From Pseudomonadota bacterium (lineage in GTDB: Bacteria; Pseudomonadota; Gammaproteobacteria; QQUJ01), in assembly GCA_008501635.1 (NCBI GenBank), contig QQUJ01000030.1, positions 124,001 through 188,000 of the forward strand: a DNA stretch of 64,000 nt, given 5' to 3'. This document shows positions 19,318-28,070 of the stretch, in pieces (position 1 is the first letter of the stretch; every line of letters starts with the position of its first letter). The notes under the pieces are model-generated. The model saw only the letters and a program-made list of their open reading frames with translations. It was not told where the DNA came from and ran no database searches. The translations under genes and the position numbers were made by a program.

Positions 19318-19677
19318 ATGATAAAACCCGCGCTGGTCGAACTTCCGGAATCACGCGCCGCGCTGGGCAGCTCGGCTTTCGAGACGGTGCTCAAACATGA
19401 AGTCGCTGAACTCGGCTCCGACGTGCTGTCGTTGCGTTACGCCCTGGCGCAAGGAAACTATGTCCTCGATGACGGCATCGAGGTTATCGTGCTGAACGTT
19501 TCGGAGACACCGGAGACGGTCCGCGTGAAAGCCGGTATCCACTTCCTCAGCATCCTCACCGGTTGCGCCTGCGACGACGATCCGACGCCGGTCTCGGAGC
19601 TCAACGAATACAGCGAGGCGCTGGTAACAATCGATCGGAGCAACGGAGCGGCGACAATTCTGCTGATGTCGGACTGA
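19318..19677 (+). CDS. Conserved uncharacterised protein, 119 aa
   Basis: I recognise the pattern (VELPESRAALGSSAFETVLK, then a YVLDDGIEVIVLN segment, then LTGCACDDDPTPVSELNEYS) from uncharacterised proteobacterial proteins, but know no function. The protein is acidic, has no signal or membrane segment, and has one Cys pair in GCACDD that might bind metal. It ends in an alternating strand (ALVTIDRSNGAATILLM). The ATG at 19318 has no good Shine-Dalgarno sequence. The gene lies between phoH and an IS3 remnant, at the left border of a small accessory patch. Confidence 0.7.
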   Translation: MIKPALVELPESRAALGSSAFETVLKHEVAELGSDVLSLRYALAQGNYVLDDGIEVIVLNVSETPETVRVKAGIHFLSILTGCACDDDPTPVSELNEYSEALVTIDRSNGAATILLMSD

Positions 19678-19749
19678 CCGCTCTATTACACCGCCACCCA
19701 ATCCCTGTTCTCCCTCGCCAAAATTCATCCCAGATGCCTGAATGGCCGG

Positions 19750-19992
19750 CGTGGCATCCGCATCAGCATGGATGGCAAGGGCCGGTGGGTCGATAACGTC
19801 TTCGTCGAGCGCCTGTGGCGTAGTGTGAAATATGAGGAGGTGTATCTGAAGGCCTACGACAGCATCGCCGATGCGCGCACGTCGCTGGGGCGGTACTTCG
19901 CTTTCTATAATTCGGAAAGGCGGCATCAATCGCTTGACCGGCGTACGCCGGACAGCGTGTACTACGAAACCGCTGCCAGGCTGGCGGCTTGA
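19750..19992 (+). pseudogene. IS3-family transposase remnant (C-terminal end of OrfB)
   Basis: Only the last part of an IS3-type integrase-core transposase remains. GIRISMDGKGRWVDNVFVER, then LWRSVKYEEVYLKAYDS and FYNSERRHQSLDRRTPDSVY are unmistakable. The DDE Asp and Glu environment at the end of the rve domain is present, but the rest of OrfB, all of OrfA and the left end are gone. Sequence typical of an IS3 right end (CCAATTTTCGGGGTCCA) continues to about 20040. The frame is open back to the stop codon of the preceding gene, but the residues before about 19750 do not look like transposase. It marks an old insertion beside the AT-rich glutaminase gene. Confidence 0.85.
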
Positions 19993-20101
19993 ACTGAGGA
20001 CGCACTTATCGCGCCGTCCAATTTTCGGGGTCCATTTCTGGGAGCCTATTGACAGCCCTGTCGCTCGTTAGGTCTTGTGTACATCCATTACTCCCTCTCG
20101 A

Positions 20102-21028
20102 TTAAAATATGGAGGACTTTGTTCTTGTAGTTACTGCTTCAAGCACCTTCATTCCTTTATGAGAATTCCCGTTCACATTTAGCTTTGGGCTCCAAACAGC
20201 AATACTGTATTTTCCTGGATGAATTGCGACGATGCCCCCGCCAACACCGCTCTTGCCGGGCAAGCCCGTTCTAAATGCGAACTCGCCTGATTCGTCATAA
20301 AATCCGCACATCTGCATAATTGAATTTATACGTTTCGTTCGACTTGGACTGATGACAGCTTCATTTGACATTGGATTTACACCGCCTGAAGCCAGGAATA
20401 AAAAAACTTGAGACAATTCTTTGCAGGTCATCTCAATCGAGCACAGATGGAAGTACAAATCCAAAACAGGTTCTACATCATTGTGAATATTCCCAAAATC
20501 CTTCATGAAATTAGTCAGGGCATAGTTTCTATAGCCAGTTTGTTTTTCGGAATCTGCTATTTGCGAGTTATAGTCAATACTAGCGATACCCGATGTTTTT
20601 CTGATGAATTCCAGTAATTTTAATTTTGGCTTATCCAGACAAGTAACCAATATGTCGCAAATAACAATAGCGCCTGCATTGATGAATGGATTCCGGGGGA
20701 TGCCTTTTTCATATTCTAACTGGACCAACGAGTTAAAAGCAGAACCGGATGGCTCAACACCCAAGCGATTCCACAATTCTTTTCCCATGATCTTTAAGGC
20801 TAAAGTTAGAGACAATACTTTTGCGATACTTTGAATCGAAAACTTTTCATCTGCATCGCCAAAGGTGTAGTGAATTTTCTGTACAGTCGTAAGATGAATG
20901 CCCAATTTATTTGGATCCACCTTGCCCAATTCTGGAATGTATGTGGCAATCTCACCGCAATCATCTGTGTCTTTAAATTCGGCCACTATTTCACGAAAAA
21001 TCTTTTGATAGTCTATGTTATTAATCAT
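20102..21028 (-). CDS. glsA: Glutaminase A
   Basis: This serine-type glutaminase of the beta-lactamase-like fold hydrolyses L-glutamine to glutamate and ammonia in the cytoplasm. The 308-aa protein is full length. The catalytic Ser67-x-x-Lys70 is in FSIQSIAKVLSL, and ELGKVDPNKLGI, PRNPFINAGAIV, and RNYALTNFMKDFGN match the family. The late FRTGLPGKSGVGGGIVAIHP is highly characteristic. Base composition is clearly more AT-rich than the neighbours (I estimate about 40% GC by eye against about 60% around it), with many AAA, AAT and TTT codons. Together with the IS3 remnant 60 bp away this suggests horizontal acquisition. Confidence 0.95.
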   Translation of the reverse strand: MINNIDYQKIFREIVAEFKDTDDCGEIATYIPELGKVDPNKLGIHLTTVQKIHYTFGDADEKFSIQSIAKVLSLTLALKIMGKELWNRLGVEPSGSAFNSLVQLEYEKGIPRNPFINAGAIVICDILVTCLDKPKLKLLEFIRKTSGIASIDYNSQIADSEKQTGYRNYALTNFMKDFGNIHNDVEPVLDLYFHLCSIEMTCKELSQVFLFLASGGVNPMSNEAVISPSRTKRINSIMQMCGFYDESGEFAFRTGLPGKSGVGGGIVAIHPGKYSIAVWSPKLNVNGNSHKGMKVLEAVTTRTKSSIF

Positions 21029-21130
21029 CTATTTAGTGGTCCAGATTAAGGGGCCAGGGCTCTTTTTCCCCACATTGTGTGATCTTCTTCTGAGTCGCTT
21101 TACGTTGTCCTTCCCCTTAGCACAGAAATC

Positions 21131-22210
21131 TCACTGCCTATCATCCACCACCTGCGGTTCATCCACCGCTCGCGGCCACGCGCGAAGCACCGCTTGCACC
21201 AGTGTCGCCAACGGAATAGCAAAGAACACTCCCCAAAAACCCCAGATACCGCCGAACACCAGCACAGCGGCGATGATCGCGATGGGATGTAGGTTGACCA
21301 CTTCGGAGAACAGCAGCGGCACGAGGACGCTGCCGTCGAGCCCCTGGATCACCAGGTAGGCGATCATCACGTACCAGAAATCGGGATTGAGTCCCCACTG
21401 CGAGTAGGCGACCAGCATCACTGGCAGCGTGACGACCACCGCGCCGACATACGGGATCAACACCGAGATACCGACCAGGAAACTCAGCAGCATGGCGAAC
21501 TTTAGCCCCATGACCGTAAAGGTGACATAGCACGCCACCCACACCACCAGGATCTCCCAGAACTTGCCGCGGATGTAGTTGCCGATCTGCAGGTCGACCT
21601 CCTCCCATACCTGATTGGCCAATCCACGTGCACGGGGCATATAGCCGCTCACCCAAACGAGGATTTTCTCCTTGTCCTTGAGAAAGAAGAAAACCAGCAG
21701 TGGCATCAGGACGAGGTAAACCAGAATCGTGAACAATCCGACGAGCGACGCCAGCGAATAGGAGAGAACGCGTTGACCCAGGCCGGCCAGTTCGCCGCGC
21801 AGATGACCGAGCACCGAGGTGATCTCTTTTTCGCTGATGAGTTGCGGATAAGCCTGCGGCAGGCGCATCAGCGCCTTCTGTCCTTCATTGATCATCAGCG
21901 GCAAATCCTGCACCAACTGTGTCAGCTGTCGCGACAACAACGGTAACAAGCCAAACAACGTCAGGAGCAGCAATGCGAGAAATGCAGCGTAGACGAGGAT
22001 TACGGCCGGCAGGCGCAACGCGCCCTTGCGCACCAGCAGACTGACTACACCCTCCAAGAGGTAGGCGATGATGATGCTGGCGATGATCGGCACCACCATT
22101 TGACCGAACAGGATCACGCCGCCGAACCCGATCACGAGCAGGAAGGCGAGCATGAGCGCCTCGGGATTGGAGAAGTGGCGGACGTACCAACTGCGCAGGA
22201 TCTCAAGCAT
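21131..22210 (-). CDS. AI-2E/PerM-family transporter
   Basis: This inner-membrane protein of the AI-2E exporter (TqsA/PerM/YhhT) family has 359 aa and about eight hydrophobic segments. Typical stretches are FLLVIGFGGVILFGQMVVPI, IASIIIAYLLEGVVSLLVRK, LPLLVFFFLKDKEKIL, and the late loop VGISVLIPYVGAVVVTLPVM, followed by a segment ending in PIAIIAAVLVFGGIWGFWGV. Members have been linked to autoinducer-2 export or sodium-proton exchange; the substrate here is unknown. It lies 2 nt from the small gene upstream (22213-22572), so the two are likely co-transcribed. Confidence 0.88.
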   Translation of the reverse strand: MLEILRSWYVRHFSNPEALMLAFLLVIGFGGVILFGQMVVPIIASIIIAYLLEGVVSLLVRKGALRLPAVILVYAAFLALLLLTLFGLLPLLSRQLTQLVQDLPLMINEGQKALMRLPQAYPQLISEKEITSVLGHLRGELAGLGQRVLSYSLASLVGLFTILVYLVLMPLLVFFFLKDKEKILVWVSGYMPRARGLANQVWEEVDLQIGNYIRGKFWEILVVWVACYVTFTVMGLKFAMLLSFLVGISVLIPYVGAVVVTLPVMLVAYSQWGLNPDFWYVMIAYLVIQGLDGSVLVPLLFSEVVNLHPIAIIAAVLVFGGIWGFWGVFFAIPLATLVQAVLRAWPRAVDEPQVVDDRQ

Positions 22211-22212
22211 CT

Positions 22213-22572
22213 CTAATTATTCTCTTTTTCTGCTTTGAAGCGCTCGTAATGCGCGGCGAACGTCGCCTCCAGATCATCGATCACCGCTTCTGCATCGCGC
22301 CCCTGCAAGGTGTGCTCGGCCAATAACCCGGCGGCCCTGTGCAACAGGGCCTGCGCCTCGATCATCGGGTAGGTGCTGCGCAGACGGCGCATCGCAGCGA
22401 CCACGGTTTCGTGGTCGGGGCGCCCCAGTGGCAGCGGTTCTTCAATCGACTCCTCGACTTTCTCAAGCCCCGCCCGCCCGGCGAGAAATTCGGCCAGGGC
22501 GAGCACCGTTTCCCGGTCGTTTTCATTGAGGCGGCGAAACCTCGCCACCAGACGCTCTTCGGCGGTTTTCAT
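22213..22572 (-). CDS. Uncharacterised small helical protein
   Basis: The product is a 119-aa charged protein without signal or membrane segment. It looks all-helical: TAEERLVARFRRLNENDRET is followed by VLALAEFLAGRAG, then a Pro-containing linker (EEPLPLGRPDHETV), then two further helices ending in FAAHYERFKAEKENN. It could be an adaptor or regulator, but I see no DNA-binding or enzymatic motif. I use the ATG at 22572; a GTG one codon earlier is equally possible. It immediately precedes the AI-2E-type transporter gene, which suggests a linked function. Confidence 0.7.
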   Translation of the reverse strand: MKTAEERLVARFRRLNENDRETVLALAEFLAGRAGLEKVEESIEEPLPLGRPDHETVVAAMRRLRSTYPMIEAQALLHRAAGLLAEHTLQGRDAEAVIDDLEATFAAHYERFKAEKENN

Positions 22573-22654
22573 CACTCACCCGGACTCCGGTGCAGTGTCG
22601 ATTGCGGGTGCTCCCGCACCGCGGTATTGGACGTACTGAGTGAAGCGACGTCGA

Positions 22655-23566
22655 TCACAGGCGGTCGTTGGGATGCTCTTCGCAGTAGCGCTGGGCGAAC
22701 TCGTGCAGCTTTTCCATCACCCGGTGGCGAAACTGCTGTTTCTGGTGGACGAACGAGAACTCGCGCTCCAGGGGCGGGTCGAGCGGTATCACTCGCAATG
22801 TGCCCAACTGAATCTCTTTGTGCATGGTGGCGCGCGACATGATCGAGACCCCCATTCCCGCTTCGACCGCGCCCTTGATCGCCTCGGGGTTTCCCAGTTC
22901 GATGGAGATATTGAGACTGCTCGGATCGTGGCCGCACTGTTCGACATAGTTGGCGATCACCTCGCGTGTGCCGGAGCCCTCTTCGCGGGTGATGAACGGG
23001 TAGTCGAGCAGATCGCCGATCTTGAGTTTGCGCGAATCGGCAAGCGCATGATCGGGCGGCAGTATCACCACCAGCTGATCGATGCGGCACACCTCGACCG
23101 CGAGGTTCTTGTTGCTCACCGGTCCCTCGACCACACCGAGGTCGATGGTGTTGCCCTCGACCATCGAGACGATGCCTTCGGTATTGCTCACCTTGAGCTG
23201 GATGTTGACGTCGGGGTAATGGCGCTTGAAGTCGCCGAGCAGTGCCGGAAGCATGTACTCGGCGATGGTGGTGCTGGCGCCGATGGTGAGCACACCGCTG
23301 AGATCGCCGGTCATTTCGCGCACCGAATTGTCCATCTCGCCGTAGAGTTCGAAGATGCGGTCGGCGTAGCGATGGACGACCTTGCCCGCCTCGGTGAGAC
23401 TGATGCGGTTGTGGGTGCGGTCGAAGAGCCGGGTGCCGAAATACTCCTCCAGCTGTCGCACCTGAAAGGTCACCGCCGGCTGGGTCATGTGCAGGGTTTC
23501 GGCCGCTTTGGTGAAGCTCAGCAGCCGTGCCACGGTGCGAAATACCTGTAACCGCCGATCCGCCAT
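22655..23566 (-). CDS. LysR-family transcriptional regulator
   Basis: This is a DNA-binding regulator of 303 aa from the ATG at 23566, with AGGACA five to ten bases upstream. The N-terminal winged helix-turn-helix reads FRTVARLLSFTKAAETLHMT, then QPAVTFQVRQLEEYFGTRLF. The C-terminal effector-binding domain starts about residue 90 (GVLTIGASTTIAEYMLP). The domain resembles the CysB/CbbR-like branch that binds small anions or phosphorylated metabolites, but the ligand cannot be read. It lies between the small gene and AI-2E transporter on one side and the RND efflux pair on the other. Either could be its target. Confidence 0.88.
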   Translation of the reverse strand: MADRRLQVFRTVARLLSFTKAAETLHMTQPAVTFQVRQLEEYFGTRLFDRTHNRISLTEAGKVVHRYADRIFELYGEMDNSVREMTGDLSGVLTIGASTTIAEYMLPALLGDFKRHYPDVNIQLKVSNTEGIVSMVEGNTIDLGVVEGPVSNKNLAVEVCRIDQLVVILPPDHALADSRKLKIGDLLDYPFITREEGSGTREVIANYVEQCGHDPSSLNISIELGNPEAIKGAVEAGMGVSIMSRATMHKEIQLGTLRVIPLDPPLEREFSFVHQKQQFRHRVMEKLHEFAQRYCEEHPNDRL

Positions 23567-23691
23567 ATTCTGTCCTGTCTCTGCGATCTGGCATGACAAT
23601 AGGCCGAGCTTGTTTGTGACTTATTGTTCGCCAGCGCGGCGCCCGACAGCGCCCGCTTCAGGCCAGCATGGTATCAACTATCTTTATCCAC

Positions 23692-26600
23692 CTAAAGGCG
23701 CTCCTTTTGCCCCGCGGCGGGCGGCATATCTCCGGCAAAACGCCTTTGCATCAAGGCGTAGTACATGACCGGAATCACGACCAGGGTCAGCAGCGTCGAG
23801 ACCAGGACGCCGAAGATCAGGGCGATAGCGAGGCCGTTGAAGATCGGATCATCGAGAATGAAGAACGCGCCCAGCATCGCAGCCGCTCCCGTCAGCATGA
23901 TGGGGCGCGCGCGCACCGCACCGGCGCGAATGACCGCCTCTGCGAATTCGACACCACGAGCCAGCTCGTGATTGATGAAATCGACCAGCAGGATGGAGTT
24001 GCGCACGATGATGCCTGCCAGCGCGATCATGCCGATCATCGAGGTTGCGGTGAATTGCGAGCCCAGCAGCGCATGCCCCGGTAGCACGCCGATCACGGTC
24101 AGGGGGATGGGCGCCATGATGATCAACGGCACCAGATAGGAGCGAAACTGCGCCACCACCAGCAGATAGATCAGCACCAGACCAACGGAATAGGCGATGC
24201 CCATATCGCGGAAGGTCTCGTAGGTCACCTGCCATTCGCCGTCCCATTTGATGCTGTAGCGATAGGGATCATCGGGCTGGGCGATGAGGTGCTGCGGCAA
24301 CATGCCGAAATCCCCAATCGGCTCTTTGTGCAGCTGCGCAAAGAGATCGAACATGCCATACAGCGGGCTGTCCAGCGGGCCGGCCAGATCGCCGGTGACG
24401 TACACCACCGGCAAGAGGTCCTTGTGATAGATCGCCTGCTCGCGCGTACCCTCGATGACCTGCACCACCTCGCCCAAGGGTACCAGTGCGCCATCGCGGC
24501 TGCGCAGGCGCAGATCCAGCAACGGCAGCAGATCGGCCTTATCGGCTACGCTGAACTCCAGGCGCACCGGGATGGGATATTTGGCCTTGGCATCGTGCAG
24601 ATAGCTGACATCCTCGCCGCCCAGGGCGGCAGTCACCGCGGCAACCACATCCTGCTGCGCCAGCCCCAGCAGCCCCGCGCGCTGCCGGTCCACCCTCAGC
24701 ACCCACTTGGTCGCCGCTGTCTCGATGCTGTCATCCACATCGACCACATCGGTGGTGGCGATGAACCGGTTGCGCAACTCGCGGGCCACCGCCATCTGCC
24801 CCGCGTAGTTCGGCCCGTACACCTCGGCGACCAGCGGTGAGAGTACGGGCGGCCCGGGCGGCACCTCGACCACCTTGACGTTGGCGCCCATGCGCTGGCC
24901 GATCGCAGTCAGCGGCCCGCGTACTGCCAACGCTATCTCATGGCTCTTGCGATCGCGCTCATCCTTGTCCAGCAGGTTGACCTGAATATCACCGACATGC
25001 GCGCCGCGCCGCAGATAGTACTGACGCACCAGTCCGTTGAAGTTGATGGGTGAGGCCGTGCCGACATAGGCCTGGTAATCGGTCACTTCCGCTACTGTCG
25101 CAAGGTGAGCGCCCAACTCGCTGAGCACTGCTGCGGTGCGCTCGGCGGCGGTGCCCTCCGGCATGTCCACCACCACCTGGAACTCCGATTTGTTGTCGAA
25201 GGGCAGCATCTTGAGCACTACCCACTGTACGGCAGCCAATCCGCCGGAGAAGATGATCATTACCATCAGCACCAAGGTCAGCAGCCAGCGGCGGCGGCGC
25301 CCTTTGCCCTCATCCAGAAAGGGTCCCATAAGCCGCTGAAACAAGGGATAGAGCTGGAGATTCTCCTCACCTCCATGTCCCTGGAGATGATCCTGATGGC
25401 GCAGCATGCGATGGGTAAACCACGGCGTCACGACAAAGGCCACCGCGAGAGAAATCAACATGCCGGCGCTGGCGTTGATGGGGATCGGGCTCATGTAGGG
25501 CCCCATCAGGCCGGTGACGAAGGCCATCGGCAGCAGTGCCGCGATTACCGTGAAGGTCGCCAGAATGGTCGGCCCGCCGACCTCGTCGACCGCCACCGGA
25601 ATCGATTCGATCAGCGACTTGTTGCCCATCGCCCAGTGGCGATGGATGTTCTCCACCACCACGATGGCATCGTCGACCAGGATGCCGATGGAGAAGATCA
25701 GGGCGAACAGCGAAACGCGGTTGAGCGTGAAGCCCCAGGCCCAGGAGGCGAACAGGGTCGCCGCCAATGTGATCACCACCGCGCTGCCGACGACAAAGGC
25801 CTCGCGGCGGCCGAGGGTGAACAGAATCAGCAGGACGACGGCCCCGGTGGCGAAGATCAGCTTCTTGATCAGCGTCTGCGCCTTGTCATTGGCGGTGGCG
25901 CCATAGTTGCGCGTGACGGTGACATGCACACCTTCGGGGATGAAGGTGCCGCGCAGCGCCTCGAAGCGCTGGATGACCTGCTCGGCGATGGTGACCGCAT
26001 TGGTACCCGGCTTTTTTGCCACGGCAATGGTGACCGCGGGAAACGTGCCCTGCCGGGTTATGCCTTTCGTTGCGGCGGCCTGCCCGGTGCCGAACCAGAC
26101 GTATTGTTCCGGTTGATCGGGTCCCAGGCGTACCGTCGCCACATCCTCCAGGTAGACCGGCGCACCGTCGCGCAGGCCGACAATCAAGCGGGCGATCTCC
26201 ACGGCAGTGCTGAGAAATTCACCGGCCTGAACGGTGATCTCCTGATTCGCGGCGACGACCGCACCCGCCTCCGCCGAATGGTTGGCACCACCCAGCGCCT
26301 GGCGCAGATCATCGATGCCGACACCCATACCCGCCATGCGTTGGGGGTCGAGTTGGACGTGCACCACGCGGTCGGGGCCGCCGATGGTGTAGATGTCGCG
26401 TGTTCCCGGTACGCGTTTCAGCTCCGCCTCGATGGCGTGCGCGACCCGCAGCAGTTCATCACCGCCGCGCTGGGGGTCATCGGTCCACAAGGTACCGGTG
26501 ACGATCGGCACGTCGTCGATGCCCATTGGCTTGATCAACGGCTGGCCGACGCCGAGATTGGCCGGCAACCAGTCCTGATTGGAATAAATGGCGTTGTAGA

Positions 26601-26943
26601 GGCGCACGATGGACTGGGTGCGATCCTCACCCACCTTGAACTCGACACTGAGGATCGCTTGCCCCGGGCGCGACATCGAATAAATGTGATTGACCCCTTC
26701 GATCTCGGAGAGCACCTGCTCGAGGGGTGTGGTCACCAAATGCTCCACCTCTTCAGCGCCCGCGCCCGCGAAAGGCACGAAGACGTTGACGAGGGTGACG
26801 TTGATCTGCGGCTCCTCCTCGCGCGGCGTGACCACGACGGCGAACAGGCCCAGCAGCAGACCCACCAGGGCCAGCAGCGGGGTGATCTCACTGTGGAGAA
26901 ACGTGCGGGCGATACGCCCCGAAATACCCAATTTACCGATCAC
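23692..26943 (-). CDS. RND-family efflux transporter permease
   Basis: This 1083-aa proton-driven inner-membrane pump has twelve expected transmembrane helices and two large periplasmic loops. Family features are ITPLLALVGLLLGLFAVVVT at the first helix, LVTTPLEQVLSEIEGVNHIY, the proton-relay Asp pair in SIGILVDDAIVVVENIHRHW, and the second-half ATSMIGMIALAGIIVRNSIL. It belongs with the AcrB/HAE-like and heavy-metal branches; substrate class is not clear from reading. The start codon overlaps the end of the adaptor gene by 4 nt, so the two form an operon. No outer-membrane TolC gene is nearby. The operon promoter carries a palindrome in its spacer. Confidence 0.92.
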   Translation of the reverse strand: MIGKLGISGRIARTFLHSEITPLLALVGLLLGLFAVVVTPREEEPQINVTLVNVFVPFAGAGAEEVEHLVTTPLEQVLSEIEGVNHIYSMSRPGQAILSVEFKVGEDRTQSIVRLYNAIYSNQDWLPANLGVGQPLIKPMGIDDVPIVTGTLWTDDPQRGGDELLRVAHAIEAELKRVPGTRDIYTIGGPDRVVHVQLDPQRMAGMGVGIDDLRQALGGANHSAEAGAVVAANQEITVQAGEFLSTAVEIARLIVGLRDGAPVYLEDVATVRLGPDQPEQYVWFGTGQAAATKGITRQGTFPAVTIAVAKKPGTNAVTIAEQVIQRFEALRGTFIPEGVHVTVTRNYGATANDKAQTLIKKLIFATGAVVLLILFTLGRREAFVVGSAVVITLAATLFASWAWGFTLNRVSLFALIFSIGILVDDAIVVVENIHRHWAMGNKSLIESIPVAVDEVGGPTILATFTVIAALLPMAFVTGLMGPYMSPIPINASAGMLISLAVAFVVTPWFTHRMLRHQDHLQGHGGEENLQLYPLFQRLMGPFLDEGKGRRRRWLLTLVLMVMIIFSGGLAAVQWVVLKMLPFDNKSEFQVVVDMPEGTAAERTAAVLSELGAHLATVAEVTDYQAYVGTASPINFNGLVRQYYLRRGAHVGDIQVNLLDKDERDRKSHEIALAVRGPLTAIGQRMGANVKVVEVPPGPPVLSPLVAEVYGPNYAGQMAVARELRNRFIATTDVVDVDDSIETAATKWVLRVDRQRAGLLGLAQQDVVAAVTAALGGEDVSYLHDAKAKYPIPVRLEFSVADKADLLPLLDLRLRSRDGALVPLGEVVQVIEGTREQAIYHKDLLPVVYVTGDLAGPLDSPLYGMFDLFAQLHKEPIGDFGMLPQHLIAQPDDPYRYSIKWDGEWQVTYETFRDMGIAYSVGLVLIYLLVVAQFRSYLVPLIIMAPIPLTVIGVLPGHALLGSQFTATSMIGMIALAGIIVRNSILLVDFINHELARGVEFAEAVIRAGAVRARPIMLTGAAAMLGAFFILDDPIFNGLAIALIFGVLVSTLLTLVVIPVMYYALMQRRFAGDMPPAAGQKERL

Positions 26944-27986
26944 GGGGCAGCCCGCCCCTGTTTCAGCACCGCCGCTGCCGCCACCGGATTCAAAGCGACG
27001 CGCTCGTTCTCCTCGAGACCGGCCAGCACCTCGACCTGCCCGTCAGGCCCAGGGCGCCCGGCACGGATCTGGCGCAGCAGCACCCCTCCGTCCGCGCCGA
27101 TCACGTAGACCGCGGTCAGTTCGCTGCGCTGCACCACCGCCGCGCGTGGAATCAATAGCCGTTGCTCGGCCCCGGTGGGCACCATCACCTTCACCATCAT
27201 GCCCGGATTCACTCCCTTGATACCGGCAGGCAGCTCGACACGCACACGTACCGTATGGCTGGCCGCATCGGTGAAGGGAAATACGGTCATCTGCGCGCTG
27301 GCGATCGCCAATTCGCCGCCGTCGGGCAGCAGCACCGTTACACCCCGATCGCGCTGCAGCTGGGCGATGACCTGCTGCGGCAGGGCGGCGGTAAGGCGCA
27401 GCTGCTCCAGCGAGAGCCCCGCCATCAGCGGCTGGCCGACCGTGACCGATTCGCCGACCTCTACAAGTCGCTTGACCACAATGCCGGCGTAGGGTGCGCG
27501 CACCTCGGTGTAGCCCAGCAGTTCCTCGGCACGCTGCAGGCCCGCTTGTGCGGAATCCGCGCGCGCCTTGGCGGCCTGAAGATCGGCCTTGGCTCGATCC
27601 AGGGCAGACTTGGAGACCAGGCGTCGCTCGTAGATCTGCTCTACCCGCTCGAACTCGATCTGCGCCTCGCTGAGGCGCACTTCGGCCTCGCGCAACACGG
27701 CTTGGGCGACTTCGAACTGGGTGCGCTGTTCGGTGTCTCTGAAACTGATGATCACCTTGCCGCGCGGCACATAGTCGTGGATATCGAAGTAGATCCCGAC
27801 GATGCGCCCGTTGATCTGGGCCGACACGGTGGCCTGGTTGACCGCCTCCACCGTCGCGTCGAAAACGCGTTGCTTAGGCACAGTCTGATAAGCAGCGGCC
27901 GCGGTCTGCAACTCAGCCGTTGCGCCCAGTCCGCTCCAGGCGAGAAGAGAAACAATTACCAACCAACGTCCGGATCGTTTCCGCAT
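26940..27986 (-). CDS. Periplasmic adaptor subunit of the RND efflux pump (HlyD/MFP family)
   Basis: The membrane fusion protein connects the RND pump to an outer-membrane channel. The 348-aa product has a signal peptide (MRKRSGRWLVIVSLLAWSGLGATA). The lipoyl-like halves are around ATVSAQINGRIVGIYFDIHD and GYTEVRAPYAGIVVKRLVEV, separated by a long alpha-helical hairpin (residues about 75-150, rich in Ala, Glu and Arg). A beta-barrel and a membrane-proximal domain follow (VNPGMMVKVMVPTG, LLIPRAAVVQRSE). It is the first gene of the operon and lies directly downstream of the palindromic promoter at 28028-28055. Confidence 0.92.
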   Translation of the reverse strand: MRKRSGRWLVIVSLLAWSGLGATAELQTAAAAYQTVPKQRVFDATVEAVNQATVSAQINGRIVGIYFDIHDYVPRGKVIISFRDTEQRTQFEVAQAVLREAEVRLSEAQIEFERVEQIYERRLVSKSALDRAKADLQAAKARADSAQAGLQRAEELLGYTEVRAPYAGIVVKRLVEVGESVTVGQPLMAGLSLEQLRLTAALPQQVIAQLQRDRGVTVLLPDGGELAIASAQMTVFPFTDAASHTVRVRVELPAGIKGVNPGMMVKVMVPTGAEQRLLIPRAAVVQRSELTAVYVIGADGGVLLRQIRAGRPGPDGQVEVLAGLEENERVALNPVAAAAVLKQGRAAP

Positions 27987-28027
27987 CGCTCAGATCCCCA
28001 ATAGATGTTCGACAAACCGACCCTGAT

Positions 28028-28055
28028 TCTATATTAGTATTTTCTAATATGCCAA
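28028..28055 (-). promoter_or_regulatory. Sigma70-like promoter with palindromic operator in the spacer (RND operon)
   Basis: On the minus strand, TTGGCA (28050-28055) and TATAGA (28028-28033) are separated by 16 bp. Nearly the whole spacer is the palindrome ATATTAG-N6-CTAATAT (28031-28050), whose 7-bp arms match perfectly. A repressor bound here would block polymerase. The core TTCTAATAT recurs upstream of the Met-rich genes at 58087 and, in variant form, between those at 60709 and 60883. The geometry recalls AT-rich operators of ArsR-type sulfide/persulfide sensors (BigR, SqrR); that comparison is from memory. Confidence 0.7.
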
Positions 28056-28070
28056 TTATTGATGCGGGCG

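Noticed and set aside
25105-27108. 667-codon plus-strand frame opposite the RND permease and adaptor genes
   Set aside because: It is antisense to two well-supported genes and rich in His, Gln, Arg and Asp without any domain.
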